A stretch of DNA of 64,000 nucleotides from JAAURB01 sp049649525 (GTDB lineage: Bacteria > Cyanobacteriota > Cyanobacteriia > Cyanobacteriales > Microcoleaceae), in NCBI GenBank assembly GCA_049649525.1, contig JBARZE010000065.1:37648-101647 (forward strand). Reading direction: 5' to 3'. The translations under genes and the position numbers were made by a program. Shown here piece after piece: positions 51,316-60,862 of the stretch. Below the pieces are notes generated by a model. It ran no database searches, was not told where the DNA came from, and was given only the letters and a program-made list of their open reading frames with translations. The stretch's first letter is position 1, and every line of letters starts with the position of its first letter.

Positions 51316-51762
51316 ATGAATCATTTAAGTATTCAGGTTGTGAATTATATGGTTGAAAATTTAGCTATTCAAGCCATTCGACATCAGGTATTTGAAATTG
51401 AACAAGGCATTGCTCATGAGTTAGAATTTGATGGAAAAGATGAAACAGCTCAGCATTTACTCGCCTATTGGAATCAAAAACCAGTCGGAACCACTCGAAT
51501 TCGGTATTTATCTACTGAAATTGCAAAGATTGAACGATTAGCTATATTGCCAGAATTCAGAGGAAAAGGAGTCGGAAGTGAGTTAATGAATAAAGCCTTA
51601 GAAATCATTCGTCAGACTCAGGTGAAACAAGTCATTGTCCATGCTCAGGAATATGTAAAAAAATTATATCTTAAACTCGGATTTAAGGTGATTGGAGAAT
51701 GTTTTTATGAAGCCAATATTCCCCATTTTAAAATGGTTTACACTAATTCTGCAATGTCTTAA
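51316..51762 (+). CDS. GNAT-family N-acetyltransferase
   Basis: 148 residues. Motif A IERLAILPEFRGKGVGSELM is textbook, with RGKGVG binding the pantetheine pyrophosphate. The C-terminal EYVKKLYLKLGFKVIGECF is motif B. The segment EQGIAHELEFDGKDETAQHL is like ElaA/small-molecule GNATs. Acceptor unknown. It converges with ftsH. Confidence 0.88.
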   Translation: MNHLSIQVVNYMVENLAIQAIRHQVFEIEQGIAHELEFDGKDETAQHLLAYWNQKPVGTTRIRYLSTEIAKIERLAILPEFRGKGVGSELMNKALEIIRQTQVKQVIVHAQEYVKKLYLKLGFKVIGECFYEANIPHFKMVYTNSAMS

Positions 51763-51797
51763 TTGAGTCAAATTTATAGCGGAAAAATGCCCTTAAG

Positions 51798-51895
51798 TTA
51801 ATATCAAGCTGTGCAACCATTTTATATTGATTAACAAATTCATTTTGATCTGGCTACCAATAGACTTAATTGTTGGATTCACAGCTTGATATTAA
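51798..51895. repeat. 98 bp element with perfect 16 bp inverted ends
   Basis: TTAATATCAAGCTGTG (51798-51813) and CACAGCTTGATATTAA (51880-51895) are exact reverse complements. The 66 bp interior is AT-rich with partial self-complementarity near the ends (CAACCATT against GTTGGATT). It sits between the convergent GNAT and ftsH genes. No target-site duplication is evident, so it may be a large terminator hairpin or a small non-autonomous insertion (MITE-like). Confidence 0.7.
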
Positions 51896-51919
51896 AGATA
51901 AGAATATTTCAGGAAAATT

Positions 51920-53830
51920 CTAATTCAAAGAATGTTCAGGAGTCGGCTGTTCTGACTTCACCTGATTTAATAAACCTTGCAATTCTTTTCCTTCAATTAC
52001 CTCTTGGTCTAAGATTTTTTGAGAAATTTCCTCTAATAAATCCCGATGACTTTTGAGAATATCTCGTGCTTTTTGATGGGCTTTCTCCACAATATCTTTT
52101 ACTTCTTGGTCAATCGCTTTTGCGGTGTCATCACTCACATTACGGCGCGGATTCATCATCATATTATCGCCGAGGAAGCTATTTTGTTGACCTTTTTCAT
52201 ACGCTAACGGCCCTAACACCTGACTCATACCGTACATCGTCACCATGCGTTCAGCCAAATCAGTCGCCCGTTGCAGGTCATTGGCTGCGCCTGTAGTAAT
52301 GCTACCAAACACAACCTCTTCAGCCGAACGTCCCCCCAGTAATGTGGCAATTTCAGCTTGAATTTCTTCGGCACTGAGTAAAAAACGGTCTTCTGTCGGC
52401 AGTTGTAAGGTATAGCCTAACGCCGCCATGCCACGGGGTACAATCGAAATTTTAGCAATTTTTTCCGGTGCCCCCATCGCAGCCCCCACCAACGCATGAC
52501 CGACTTCGTGATAAGCCACAATCGTTTTTTCCTTCTGGTTGAGGACGCGGCTTTTTTTCTCCAACCCTGCCACCACCCGTTCAATGGCTTCGGAAAAGTC
52601 AGCTTGAGAAACCGTTTCTTGTTTGTTACGGGCAGCCAACAACGCCGCTTCATTCACGAGGTTAGCTAAATCTGCCCCAGAAAACCCTGGGGTACGGGTA
52701 GCGGTCGCCTTTAAATCAACATCAGCACCTAATTTGACTTTTTGAGCATAAATTTCTAGGATTTCCAAGCGTCCGGATAAATCAGGTCTATCCACCAAGA
52801 CTTGACGGTCAAAGCGTCCCGGACGTAATAACGCTGCATCCAAGCTTTCCGGGCGGTTTGTGGCCGCCAACACAATCACCGTGGCATCTCCGGCGGCAAA
52901 CCCATCCATTTCGGTGAGTAACTGGTTGAGGGTTTGTTCTCGTTCGTCATTACCGCCGTAAAATCCATTCCCCGCGCGAGATTTACCAATGGCATCTAAC
53001 TCATCGATGAAGATAATACAGGGGGCTTTTTTCTTGGCTTGTTCAAATAAGTCCCGGACGCGGGCCGCCCCAGCCCCGACAAACAGTTCAACAAATTCTG
53101 AACCGGAGATACTAAAGAAAGCCACTCCCGCTTCCCCAGCAACGGCTTTAGCGAGTAAGGTTTTTCCGGTTCCAGGTGGCCCCACAAGTAAGACACCCCG
53201 AGGAATACGCGCCCCTATTTTTGTATAACGTTGGGGTTCTTTAAGAAATTCGACCACCTCTTCTAATTCAGCTTTCGCCTCTTCAACCCCAGCCACATCA
53301 TTAAACGTCACTTTAGTTGATTCGTTTTCGACATAAACTTTTGCCCGACTTTTACTAATTGAAAGTGCCCCTTGAGGCCCACCAAAACCACCCCCGCGAT
53401 TTTGCAGAAAACGACCGACACCAATCCAAATCCCGACAAAAATTAAGGGAGGAATTACCCAACTCAAAAGAGTTGTAAACCAGGTATTCCGAGGCGGCGG
53501 GGCGGCGGCAAACTGAACGCCTTTCTCTTCTAAACGCTTCGGTAAATCGAGGTCAAAAATTGGGGTTGTTGATAAAATCTGTCCTGTTTCTTCCGAGTTT
53601 GTTTCGTTTTCGAGTTGGTAACGAATTTGATCTTGACCAATATAAACTTGAGTGACTTTACCATCTTCAACTTGGTCAATAAATAAGCTATAAGGAACTT
53701 GAGGAATGTTATTACCAAATAAATTCGGTAAAAAGATATTAACAATCAGCAGCAAGCTACCTAACCAAAACAATAAACTCCCAATGGGAATATTTCCTGG
53801 GAATCTCGGTTTATCATCTTTAACAGCCAT
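51920..53830 (-). CDS. ftsH: ATP-dependent zinc metalloprotease FtsH
   Basis: 636 residues. Two membrane helices (about 17-36 and 119-140) flank a lumenal/periplasmic loop. The AAA+ domain follows: Walker A GPPGTGKT (217-224), Walker B IIFIDELDA (272-280), SRH arginine region RPGRFDR (336-342). The peptidase domain has HEVGH (441-445). Hexameric FtsH degrades damaged membrane proteins, such as photosystem II D1 in thylakoids, and regulatory proteins. Cyanobacteria have four ftsH genes. The N-terminal KDDKPRFPGN-type start resembles the Synechocystis FtsH4 group, a tentative call. ATG 53830 has AAGGAAT upstream. It converges with the GNAT gene. Confidence 0.95.
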   Translation of the reverse strand: MAVKDDKPRFPGNIPIGSLLFWLGSLLLIVNIFLPNLFGNNIPQVPYSLFIDQVEDGKVTQVYIGQDQIRYQLENETNSEETGQILSTTPIFDLDLPKRLEEKGVQFAAAPPPRNTWFTTLLSWVIPPLIFVGIWIGVGRFLQNRGGGFGGPQGALSISKSRAKVYVENESTKVTFNDVAGVEEAKAELEEVVEFLKEPQRYTKIGARIPRGVLLVGPPGTGKTLLAKAVAGEAGVAFFSISGSEFVELFVGAGAARVRDLFEQAKKKAPCIIFIDELDAIGKSRAGNGFYGGNDEREQTLNQLLTEMDGFAAGDATVIVLAATNRPESLDAALLRPGRFDRQVLVDRPDLSGRLEILEIYAQKVKLGADVDLKATATRTPGFSGADLANLVNEAALLAARNKQETVSQADFSEAIERVVAGLEKKSRVLNQKEKTIVAYHEVGHALVGAAMGAPEKIAKISIVPRGMAALGYTLQLPTEDRFLLSAEEIQAEIATLLGGRSAEEVVFGSITTGAANDLQRATDLAERMVTMYGMSQVLGPLAYEKGQQNSFLGDNMMMNPRRNVSDDTAKAIDQEVKDIVEKAHQKARDILKSHRDLLEEISQKILDQEVIEGKELQGLLNQVKSEQPTPEHSLN

Positions 53831-54084
53831 GAGTATTTATTCCTTGTTTAACTTTAACAAACCGATTTTAAATTAGGTCGGTTGATGTATTTTTCCTCAT
53901 GTTAATCAATCTTGAACCAGATAAGATGATTGTGTCACCTTTCTCTAGACTGAACTATAAGTTGCAGTCCGTTGCGATGCTAATTGAACCGATAGCAAAG
54001 TTTTGGCTTTCGTCGTGATAATTTTTACTGACTGTTGATCGGGAATATTTGAATGGATTTAAGCTAGATGAGCAACCCCATGGT

Positions 54085-55188
54085 TTACCTGTAAACTAAT
54101 TGGTTGGAGGATTGAACTACCCTGTTTAACGCCTCTTCAAACAAGTCAGTGGACTTTTCCCAAGTGAAGCCTTGGGCGGTATCATAAGCAGCATTAGACA
54201 TAGCGACCCAGTCTAGCTGACTCATCTGACAAATCTGCTCAATTCCTCGGGCCATTTCTTCGGGGCTTTCGTGGGGGACTAAAATTCCTGTTTCGGGGGT
54301 GATGATTTCTGGTGCGATTCCCGCTGGGGTAGCAATCACAGGAGTCCGACAAGCCATCGCTTCTAAAATCGGCATACCAAATCCTTCTAAGCGACTGCCA
54401 AACAGCCAGCCATCGCACTGGCTATAGAAATCCTTCAGTTGAGATTGAGGGGGTTGCATCACAAATTCAGCGCCTTCTGGAAGGGGTAACTCCGGGACAA
54501 GATCGTGCATGGAGAAAGCAACTAACCGCAGATTCGGAATTTTTTGACGGGCTAAGGAAAATGCTTTTAGGCTAATATCACATCCCTTCCAATTAATTTT
54601 TGAATACATCATGCCCACAGTTGGAATAGCTTGTTTTCCTCGGGGTACAGCTTGAAATTGATTTAAATCAACGCCGATATGTACTTTAGAAACATCGCGA
54701 TCGCCGTATTCATTGGCCATGATATTCACCAGCCAATCCGCGATTGTAATTTTGTGTAGTGGTAGTCGATAAGTTGCCGCTGCTCTTTTTTTGTCTACAT
54801 AATCATGGACTTCGTGATGTTGGACAAAGTAGGCTTTTGCACCTTTTGAAGGGGATAAATTGTTGACCCAATAGGCGGTTTCCCACCAGGATGCGATCAC
54901 CACATCCGCATCTGGCAAATCTACATCCGTAATAGGTGCAGTATGATTGAGAATTTGCCGAGGGATATCCGTATGATCAAAATGAGAAAGACCTTGATTT
55001 TGGCTAGAAATCCTGCCTTTGCCTTTAATTAAAGAACGAATTTGTTGACGCAAAGAGGGTTTATCTTTGGCAGGGCAAACAACATAAACATCATGACCAC
55101 GCTGTTTGAGGAGACTCGCATAAATAGCGATGGATCGAAGTCCACCATTTAAGCTGACCCAAGTTTTTGTAACAAAAGTAATTTTCAT
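54085..55188 (-). CDS. Glycosyltransferase family 4
   Basis: 367 residues from ATG 55188 (MKITFVTKTWVSLNGGLRSI). The frame could start six codons earlier. GT-B fold: N-terminal acceptor domain with VVIASWWETAYWVNNL, C-terminal donor domain with LEGFGMPILEAMACRTPVIA, in which the E-x7-E pair (Glu of LEGFG and Glu of ILEAM) binds the donor sugar. Nearby nucleotide-loop residues are PTVGMMYSKINWKG. It probably adds a sugar to an exopolysaccharide or lipid carrier. Donor unknown. It stands alone with large gaps on both sides. Confidence 0.87.
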   Translation of the reverse strand: MKITFVTKTWVSLNGGLRSIAIYASLLKQRGHDVYVVCPAKDKPSLRQQIRSLIKGKGRISSQNQGLSHFDHTDIPRQILNHTAPITDVDLPDADVVIASWWETAYWVNNLSPSKGAKAYFVQHHEVHDYVDKKRAAATYRLPLHKITIADWLVNIMANEYGDRDVSKVHIGVDLNQFQAVPRGKQAIPTVGMMYSKINWKGCDISLKAFSLARQKIPNLRLVAFSMHDLVPELPLPEGAEFVMQPPQSQLKDFYSQCDGWLFGSRLEGFGMPILEAMACRTPVIATPAGIAPEIITPETGILVPHESPEEMARGIEQICQMSQLDWVAMSNAAYDTAQGFTWEKSTDLFEEALNRVVQSSNQLVYR

Positions 55189-55206
55189 GAATAGATCCCA
55201 GATCAA

Positions 55207-55955
55207 TATTATCTATGTATAATTTATCAAACAATTAGACAAACTAGATGAATTTGACAAAAAATTAAATCCTGAGCAGCGTTACTCTATCAAAAAATCT
55301 AATATATTAAAATTTAATTTAGTTATCTCTCTTATCTCTCAATATTCATATAGTACTCTGATATTTTTGTCTGATATTTTTTAGAGCAAAAGAGCAGAAT
55401 TTTTTTAAGTATTCAGTGATACAGAGATTAAAAAATTTTGAATGTATTTTCCTGAAACTCCAAAAAAGACAGGACAATAAATACCTCCTGTTCGATTTCG
55501 TTATGTTTTCAATAGCTGGCTCTACAGACTATATGATAGTTGGGTATCGATGGTGAAATTTACCACAAGGAAAGATTCATGTATTTAGAAAGTGGGTGGT
55601 TAGCGATGGCCACCTCACCTTATAGGATGATAATATGAAGCTAAAAACGCTAAAAAAAGGCAGGCAAAAGAAAAAATTTAAAGTTTTAGCAGCAGATCAA
55701 GGCTACGAATATAACAGATAAATGTGCTGCTTTGATCCGATTTATTACCCTCCATTACCCACCATTAAAAATTAATTTTAATGCCTTTTTATCTCTTGCT
55801 ACTATTTACATCTAGATTAATAAAATATTATTAGCCCCAGAGATTTATAGACAAATAAACATTAGTGCTTGCAGCTATAAAATAAAATAGAGTTAATATT
55901 AAAATCCTCATAAAAATAAGCTAAAATCTATCTCTGGAATACCCTTTTAACAGTA
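55207..55955. other. Long intergenic region with possible gene scraps
   Basis: Nearly 750 bases without a convincing gene. A 28-codon frame at 55635-55721 (plus, ATG to TAA) contains VLAADQGYEYNR, similar to the conserved DKGYDSN-type segment of DDE transposases, so it may be a transposase scrap, but support is weak. A GTGGGTGG/CCACCTCAC hairpin with a one-base bulge lies near 55592-55618. Everything else is AT-rich and featureless, with no visible promoter or RNA gene. Confidence 0.4.
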
Positions 55956-56957
55956 TTATTTAGGTGGAGAAGGTGCTAAAGGAACAGAACATTGAGTGCG
56001 GGTAAATTGTGATAATTCTGTTTCTGTTGGAACGGCTAAAATTTCTAGTTTCCCATTCATTGAACCCAACAAAGTTTGATTCAGTAATAGTCGCATTCCC
56101 GGAGAAAGTTTAATATCGGCTTCAACCAGATGATCGGTTTTGACTGGGGTATTATATTCCTGATTTGCGGATAAAGTTGATTGAATAAGTTCCCATGATT
56201 CACTCCAAGCACTAATCGGACGTTGATCATCAATCCAAATATTAATATATTTCAACTTCGGGTCTGGATGAATAGAAACTTGCACTTTTCCTTGCTCCAT
56301 TTGAGCAATGGCATTATCAACTAAACTGACTAAAACTTGTTGTAATCTCGATGGATCTGCCATCACATAAATATTAGGATCTGGGGTGTCAATATGTAGA
56401 CGAATACTCCGATTAGCCGCTTGTAAATAGGTTAACTTTTTCAGATCTTCAAAGACTTCTGCTAATTGTAGCGGTTGTAATTTTAGTATTTCCGTACCAT
56501 GATCAATTTTAGCGACTTGAATCACTTCATCTAAAATTGCGATCATTTTCAAAGCCGACTCATAAGCTTGTTGTAAAAATTCTCGTTCTTCTTCTGGAGT
56601 TTCACATAAATCTGCTAAAATTAGTTGTATCGTGCCAATTATACTGTTAATTGGAGAACGCAATTCATGAGAAGTTCTTGCTAAAAATCCAGCTTTAAAT
56701 TGGCACATTTCCGATGCCATTTGATAAGCCAGTTGGGTTTGTTGAAGTTGCTTTGAAACAATTCGGAATTGCTCTTGTTGCTGCGTTTGATCGACACTGA
56801 CTTTTGGTAAAGGTTTAATAGGGGGAGACTGATGTGGCTGGTTAAACGATTGACCAACGTTAACAGCAGGCTCAGCCTTAAAACGACGGAGTAATCTATT
56901 ACTCGCTACACCGACTCCTAAGCCTACCGCTAAATAAACAAATTCTGTCCCATCCAT
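55956..56957 (-). CDS. Membrane-anchored histidine-kinase-like protein with a degenerate ATP site
   Basis: 333 residues. There is one N-terminal hydrophobic helix (5-20) and a Gln/Pro-rich linker. HisKA at about 85-150 has phospho-acceptor His97 in ARTSHELRSPINSI. The HATPase domain has the N box with Asn215 (LVSLVDNAIAQM), but the expected D-x-G-x-G (G1) box reads WIDDQRPIS and the G2-like part is SPGMRLLLNQTLLGSM, without the Gly-Leu-Gly loop. ATP binding is therefore questionable. It may act as a phosphatase or scaffold instead of an active kinase. It is the third gene of an operon after prmC and tsaC (29 bp gap). No response regulator is adjacent. Confidence 0.8.
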   Translation of the reverse strand: MDGTEFVYLAVGLGVGVASNRLLRRFKAEPAVNVGQSFNQPHQSPPIKPLPKVSVDQTQQQEQFRIVSKQLQQTQLAYQMASEMCQFKAGFLARTSHELRSPINSIIGTIQLILADLCETPEEEREFLQQAYESALKMIAILDEVIQVAKIDHGTEILKLQPLQLAEVFEDLKKLTYLQAANRSIRLHIDTPDPNIYVMADPSRLQQVLVSLVDNAIAQMEQGKVQVSIHPDPKLKYINIWIDDQRPISAWSESWELIQSTLSANQEYNTPVKTDHLVEADIKLSPGMRLLLNQTLLGSMNGKLEILAVPTETELSQFTRTQCSVPLAPSPPK

Positions 56958-56986
56958 CAGCTTACTTACATCCCATTTAATCTTTC

Positions 56987-57583
56987 TTATGATTCAGATT
57001 CTAGCTTGACTGCTCCCTGACGCAGAATATTCCATTGAGAGTCATGCCATTGAAGGACCGTAGAAGGAATCGCGGATGGGGTTTTGTTAGGTGAAGAGTG
57101 ATCTGATGCTAAAGTTAACACAGTGGGAAACTGAGTACTAATTTCTGTCAAGCTCAATAATGGCGGCTGACCCGATAAATTAGCACTTGTCGTCGCCATG
57201 GGGCCAGTTCGTTGTAAGATGTTTTGAGCAATTTGACAGTCCGGTATCCGAATTCCCAAAGTTGTCGGATTCGTGGGGTTCATCGCATGGGGAACTTGTT
57301 CGGAAGCGGGTAAGACTAATGTTAGCGCCCCTGGCCAATATTGATCCGCAACTTGTCGCCAAATCCTCATCTCTTCATCCGTTCCTCTAACATAAGGCCA
57401 GAGAGACTCAGCAGTTGCCCCCATCAAAATTAAGGGTTTATCCGGGGAACGTTGTTTAACACGGAAAATCAGTTCGGCTTTATCTGGACGAACAGCTAAA
57501 GCGGGGACGGTATCTGTCGGAAAGCTAATCACAGTGTCTCCCGATGTTGCCTCCCTCACTAATTGATCAATAGAACCTTTCAT
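56987..57583 (-). CDS. tsaC: L-threonylcarbamoyladenylate synthase
   Basis: 198 residues of the Sua5/YciO/YrdC fold. It makes threonylcarbamoyl-AMP from Thr, bicarbonate and ATP, the first step of t6A37 modification of ANN-decoding tRNAs. Features: FPTDTVPALAVRPD (N-terminal Pro-Thr-Asp-Thr motif), KQRSPDKPLILMG (Lys-Arg-Ser-Pro), and PMATTSANLSGQPPLL (Ser-Ala-Asn) near the ATP site. It lacks the Sua5 C-terminal domain, so it is the short TsaC type. ATG 57583 overlaps the stop of prmC by ATGA, so they are translationally coupled. Confidence 0.93.
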   Translation of the reverse strand: MKGSIDQLVREATSGDTVISFPTDTVPALAVRPDKAELIFRVKQRSPDKPLILMGATAESLWPYVRGTDEEMRIWRQVADQYWPGALTLVLPASEQVPHAMNPTNPTTLGIRIPDCQIAQNILQRTGPMATTSANLSGQPPLLSLTEISTQFPTVLTLASDHSSPNKTPSAIPSTVLQWHDSQWNILRQGAVKLESES

Positions 57584-58479
57584 CTTTTTTTATAAGCTAA
57601 AACAAATCGATCTAACCCAGCTAAATCAGACATCACCTGAATTTGGGTATAACTTCCTTGTTGATGTAATAACGCCGCAACTTGTTCCCCTTGTCCTGCC
57701 ATCATTTCAATTAACCAAACCCCGCCTGGTTTTAAATAAAGGGGTGCTGTTTGGACTAAATGACGAATACAGTGTAAACCATCTTCACCGCCATCTAAGG
57801 CTAAATGAGGTTCATGTAAGGCAACTTCTGGCTGCAAAGTGGTAATCATCTCACGGGGAATATAGGGAGGATTAGAAACCATACCGCTAAATTGTCCTTG
57901 CAGAGTTTTAACGGGTTGCCACCATGACCCCCGATCAAACTGAATTCTATGGTCTAACTGTAATTGTTTGGCATTGAACCGCGCGATCGCAATCGCATCA
58001 GGACTACAATCAATGCCATGAATTCTAGCTTGGGGAAACACTTCTGCTAATCCCAGCGCGATCGCCCCGCTACCGGTTCCTAAATCCGCCCAATATCCTT
58101 GTTGCAGTTGGGGATCGGCTTTTGTGGCTGAAACTGCAGTTTCAATGATTAATTCTGTTTCTGGGCGAGGAATCAATACCCCAGGAGCCACTTTAAGCGT
58201 AAAATAACGCCAGTGAGTACGTCCCACTAGATATTGAATCGGAACCCGTTGCTGAAGGCGTTGTTGCCAAAGTTGGATGATTTCACACCAAGGCTGCCTG
58301 AGCTTAATGGTTGAGTCAGATGAGGTTGAGTCTAAGCGCAGCTTTAAGAGGTCTACATCCGATAGTTCCCGTAAAAGCCAATCCACCTCATACGGTTCGA
58401 TCTCAGCCGTTCGTGCCGCTTCTTTGGCTTGCTGGTACCATTGCCGCAGTTCAATCCCCTCAATTTGATGATTCGTCAT
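57580..58479 (-). CDS. prmC: Release factor N5-glutamine methyltransferase
   Basis: 299 residues. PrmC methylates the Gln of the GGQ motif in release factors RF1/RF2, raising termination efficiency. The N-terminal helical bundle (1-95) recognises the factor. SAM site DLGTGSGAI (132-140). The catalytic NPPY motif is at 203-206 (VSNPPYIPREM). The ATG at 58479 fits the family. It is first gene of the prmC-tsaC-kinase operon. Confidence 0.94.
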   Translation of the reverse strand: MTNHQIEGIELRQWYQQAKEAARTAEIEPYEVDWLLRELSDVDLLKLRLDSTSSDSTIKLRQPWCEIIQLWQQRLQQRVPIQYLVGRTHWRYFTLKVAPGVLIPRPETELIIETAVSATKADPQLQQGYWADLGTGSGAIALGLAEVFPQARIHGIDCSPDAIAIARFNAKQLQLDHRIQFDRGSWWQPVKTLQGQFSGMVSNPPYIPREMITTLQPEVALHEPHLALDGGEDGLHCIRHLVQTAPLYLKPGGVWLIEMMAGQGEQVAALLHQQGSYTQIQVMSDLAGLDRFVLAYKKR

Positions 58480-58608
58480 TTGTTATCCGTTAAGACGATC
58501 GGGCGGAGGGCTTTTCACGAGTCCCCACACCCCTACCCCCTAAATCCCACACCCCCAAAAGAGAATCCAACAACATGTCCTAACTCAATAACGGGGCTGC
58601 TATTTCAG

Positions 58609-59385
58609 TTAATTGCTGGGTTGTTGTTGTTTAAGAAATTCAACCGTTTCCCGTGGTGGAATTAAAACAATACGGTTGAGAAACTGACTGTCCTCCCCAT
58701 CTGTTTGCAACGCTTGTAGCAACGCTTCTAATGAAACTACCTCAATTTCAACCGCTGAAATTAAATCAGGTTGATCATCTTGAAAGTTTTCCAGCATTCC
58801 TTGTAAATCTTCTTTGTTAAAAAATGTTGGGATAATTTGATTCCCGCCCTGCTGAATGGTTAAATATCCACCATCTTCTGTGTTTTGTCGGGCAATAAAT
58901 AAGGGTACACCTTGAAAGTCTTCAGTATTGAGTAATGCTTTAGCAGAATTGACTTGTTGCTCAACCGGAACATAAGCAAATTGCAGCTCACTCGGATTGT
59001 TGCGAGCTTTCAGACTCATCTGATAAACTTCACCCAGAGAAACAGGTGTCACTTGAACCGCTGAGGCGAGATCTGGGTTATTTTGTTTCAGATTATTGAC
59101 AAAATTTAAGGCATCTTGACGACTAATAAACACACCTGCAACCGATGAAGCGTCACTTCCTTCTTGAGGAACAGTTGCCACCAGTGGCGCACCATTGGGA
59201 TCAGTTACTGTAAATACAGGCACAGAATTTAACTTCTCTAAAATCTCCGCTTCAGTTAAAGCAACCGCAGGAGAAGTTCCCAGAAGAGACGAACCGATAA
59301 AACGAGAGGGTAAACTTGGGCTAAGAAATAAATGACTGCTTAACAGTCCAAACACCACGCCAAAGCGAATTAGTGATTTTATCAT
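58609..59385 (-). CDS. Tic22-like family protein
   Basis: 258 residues with an N-terminal signal peptide (IRFGVVFGLLSSHLFLSPSL) and a mature domain with two similar halves (QDALNFVNNLKQNNPDLASA ... VTPVSLGEVYQMSLK; NFQDDQPDLISAVEIEVVSL), the Tic22 pattern. In cyanobacteria Tic22 is a periplasm/thylakoid-lumen protein required for outer-membrane biogenesis. In plants it belongs to the chloroplast import intermembrane space. VPVFTVTDPNGAPLVATVP is another family segment. ATG 59385 follows a run of A residues. It is a single gene; the 296 bp gap to pgsA holds nothing I can name. Confidence 0.87.
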   Translation of the reverse strand: MIKSLIRFGVVFGLLSSHLFLSPSLPSRFIGSSLLGTSPAVALTEAEILEKLNSVPVFTVTDPNGAPLVATVPQEGSDASSVAGVFISRQDALNFVNNLKQNNPDLASAVQVTPVSLGEVYQMSLKARNNPSELQFAYVPVEQQVNSAKALLNTEDFQGVPLFIARQNTEDGGYLTIQQGGNQIIPTFFNKEDLQGMLENFQDDQPDLISAVEIEVVSLEALLQALQTDGEDSQFLNRIVLIPPRETVEFLKQQQPSN

Positions 59386-59681
59386 CTTTTTTACTCTTAA
59401 TATTGGGATAACATTATGTCAACGGACTGGGGCATCCGTTAGGCGCTCTGCTGTTGAGTCAGTTGAAATCATTCAGGTCTAAAAAATGGCATCAACCAGC
59501 CTAGGATATTGACAGTTGCCATAGGGATAAACGTTCACTTTACAATCAAAGTTAGTCAGTCAAACCTTGAATTGGCTCACTCAGCCTAAGATCGTAATTT
59601 CTGAGGATATTAGCACACCTGGACAAATTCTACAGAAAATATCTGCTCTCATCTGATGATTACCCCACCCTAAGTTTAGTT

Positions 59682-60203
59682 ATGAATTTACCCAACCTCA
59701 TCACCTTTTCTCGTCTTTCTGTTGTTCCTTTTCTGCTGTACCTTTTACACGATCCCAACCCTAAGCGTTATTGGATCAGTGTAATTTTATTTGCGATCGC
59801 CGCCTCAACCGACTGGTTAGATGGCTATCTCGCCCGCAAACTCAACCAAGTCACAGATCTGGGCAAATTCCTTGATCCTTTGGTGGATAAATTACTTGTT
59901 CTTGCCCCGTTACTAGCTTTAATTGAACTAGGAAATATTCCAGCTTGGGGGGTTTTCCTCATTTTAGCGCGAGAATTAACGGTTGCGGGATGGCGAGTGA
60001 ATCAGACTAAAATTTCTGGGGCGAATATTTGGGGCAAATTAAAAACTGTGGTTCAAATTTTAGCAATTTGTTTTTTAATTGCACCATTACCCGCCGTCTG
60101 GGAATTACCCACTTTAATTTTATTCTGGATTTCTGTCGCTTTAACCCTAATTTCTGGGGCAATTTATCTTTGGCCAAAAACCAATTCTGAAGCCACAGTT
60201 TAA
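59682..60203 (+). CDS. pgsA: CDP-diacylglycerol-glycerol-3-phosphate 3-phosphatidyltransferase
   Basis: 173 residues, about five membrane helices. The CDP-alcohol phosphatidyltransferase signature D-G-x2-A-R-x8-G-x3-D-x3-D is exact: DGYLARKLNQVTDLGKFL, then DPLVDK. It condenses CDP-diacylglycerol with glycerol-3-phosphate to phosphatidylglycerophosphate, the route to phosphatidylglycerol that photosystems need. The length and the start MNLPNLITFSRL fit the family. It is a single gene. Confidence 0.95.
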   Translation: MNLPNLITFSRLSVVPFLLYLLHDPNPKRYWISVILFAIAASTDWLDGYLARKLNQVTDLGKFLDPLVDKLLVLAPLLALIELGNIPAWGVFLILARELTVAGWRVNQTKISGANIWGKLKTVVQILAICFLIAPLPAVWELPTLILFWISVALTLISGAIYLWPKTNSEATV

Positions 60204-60245
60204 TTTGAAATCATTTGTAGCGCTACGCGCTTTTACCCATAGAGG

Positions 60246-60325
60246 AAGAGGCTAGGGAGACAAGGGAGATAAGGGAGATAAACTGTAGCAGGAGTGCCTA
60301 CCTCATAATTCATAATTCATAATTA
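60246..60325. repeat. Short tandem repeats between pgsA and the DUF1499 gene
   Basis: GGGAGACAAGGGAGATAAGG-type units (about 60256-60283), then three ATAATTC-type units (60304-60325), between convergent genes. Same class as the repeats at 17336-17460 and 26066-26141. Confidence 0.6.
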
Positions 60326-60862
60326 TTATGATTCAAACATGACCCGAATGGTTTCGACGCGGCGACGATTAACTCCTAAATCTGATTCTCCCAACCGAGA
60401 AGCAGAACGCACTTGAATCACATCCTGTTCTTGATTGATATAAAATTCGACATCATCGACAAATCCCAAGATAGGAGTCGTAAATTCTGCATAAAGATAA
60501 GTGTCTTGTTCTGTAATAATTTCGGCATTATCCATTGTTTCAATCACCATTTTTAACTTTTCAAAGCTTTTATCAGTCGTCTCTTCAACATTCAAAGGTT
60601 CGATTTTATGCTCGGCATCTAAGCTTTCACTCGAAACACAATTCGGAGAATCAGGACAAGGTTTTAAATGCCCATTTTCAATTCCTAAATTATCAGGTCG
60701 ATTACCGGAAAATGAAAAGATAGACCCTATTAAATAAGAAGAACTAGGTTGAGCTAAAACAGGTTGAAATAGTCCAAAAAAGCTAACTGTTGTGATTAAA
60801 AGAGTTGCCATTAAGACAAACATCGTAGAGGTCAACCATGTAGTCAATAATTTCTTCATCAT
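60326..60862 (-). CDS. DUF1499-family exported protein
   Basis: 178 residues from ATG 60862, where a signal peptide begins (MMKKLLTTWLTSTMFVLMAT, cleavage near PVLAQ). ATG 60889 is an alternative. The family mark is CPDSPNCVSSES (DUF1499 Cys pair), followed by IIITEQDTYLYAEFTTPILG-like segments and a C-terminal RSASRLGESDLGVNRRRVE motif. Function unknown. DUF1499 proteins are common in cyanobacteria and plants. It probably works in the periplasm or at a membrane. It is divergent from the CrtISO-like gene, with 113 bp between. Confidence 0.85.
   Translation of the reverse strand: MMKKLLTTWLTSTMFVLMATLLITTVSFFGLFQPVLAQPSSSYLIGSIFSFSGNRPDNLGIENGHLKPCPDSPNCVSSESLDAEHKIEPLNVEETTDKSFEKLKMVIETMDNAEIITEQDTYLYAEFTTPILGFVDDVEFYINQEQDVIQVRSASRLGESDLGVNRRRVETIRVMFES

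Noticed and set aside
55635..55721. 28-codon frame as a transposase gene
   Set aside because: Only a short AADQGYEYN-like segment resembles transposases; too short and no inverted repeats, so kept only as a weak note in the gap entry.
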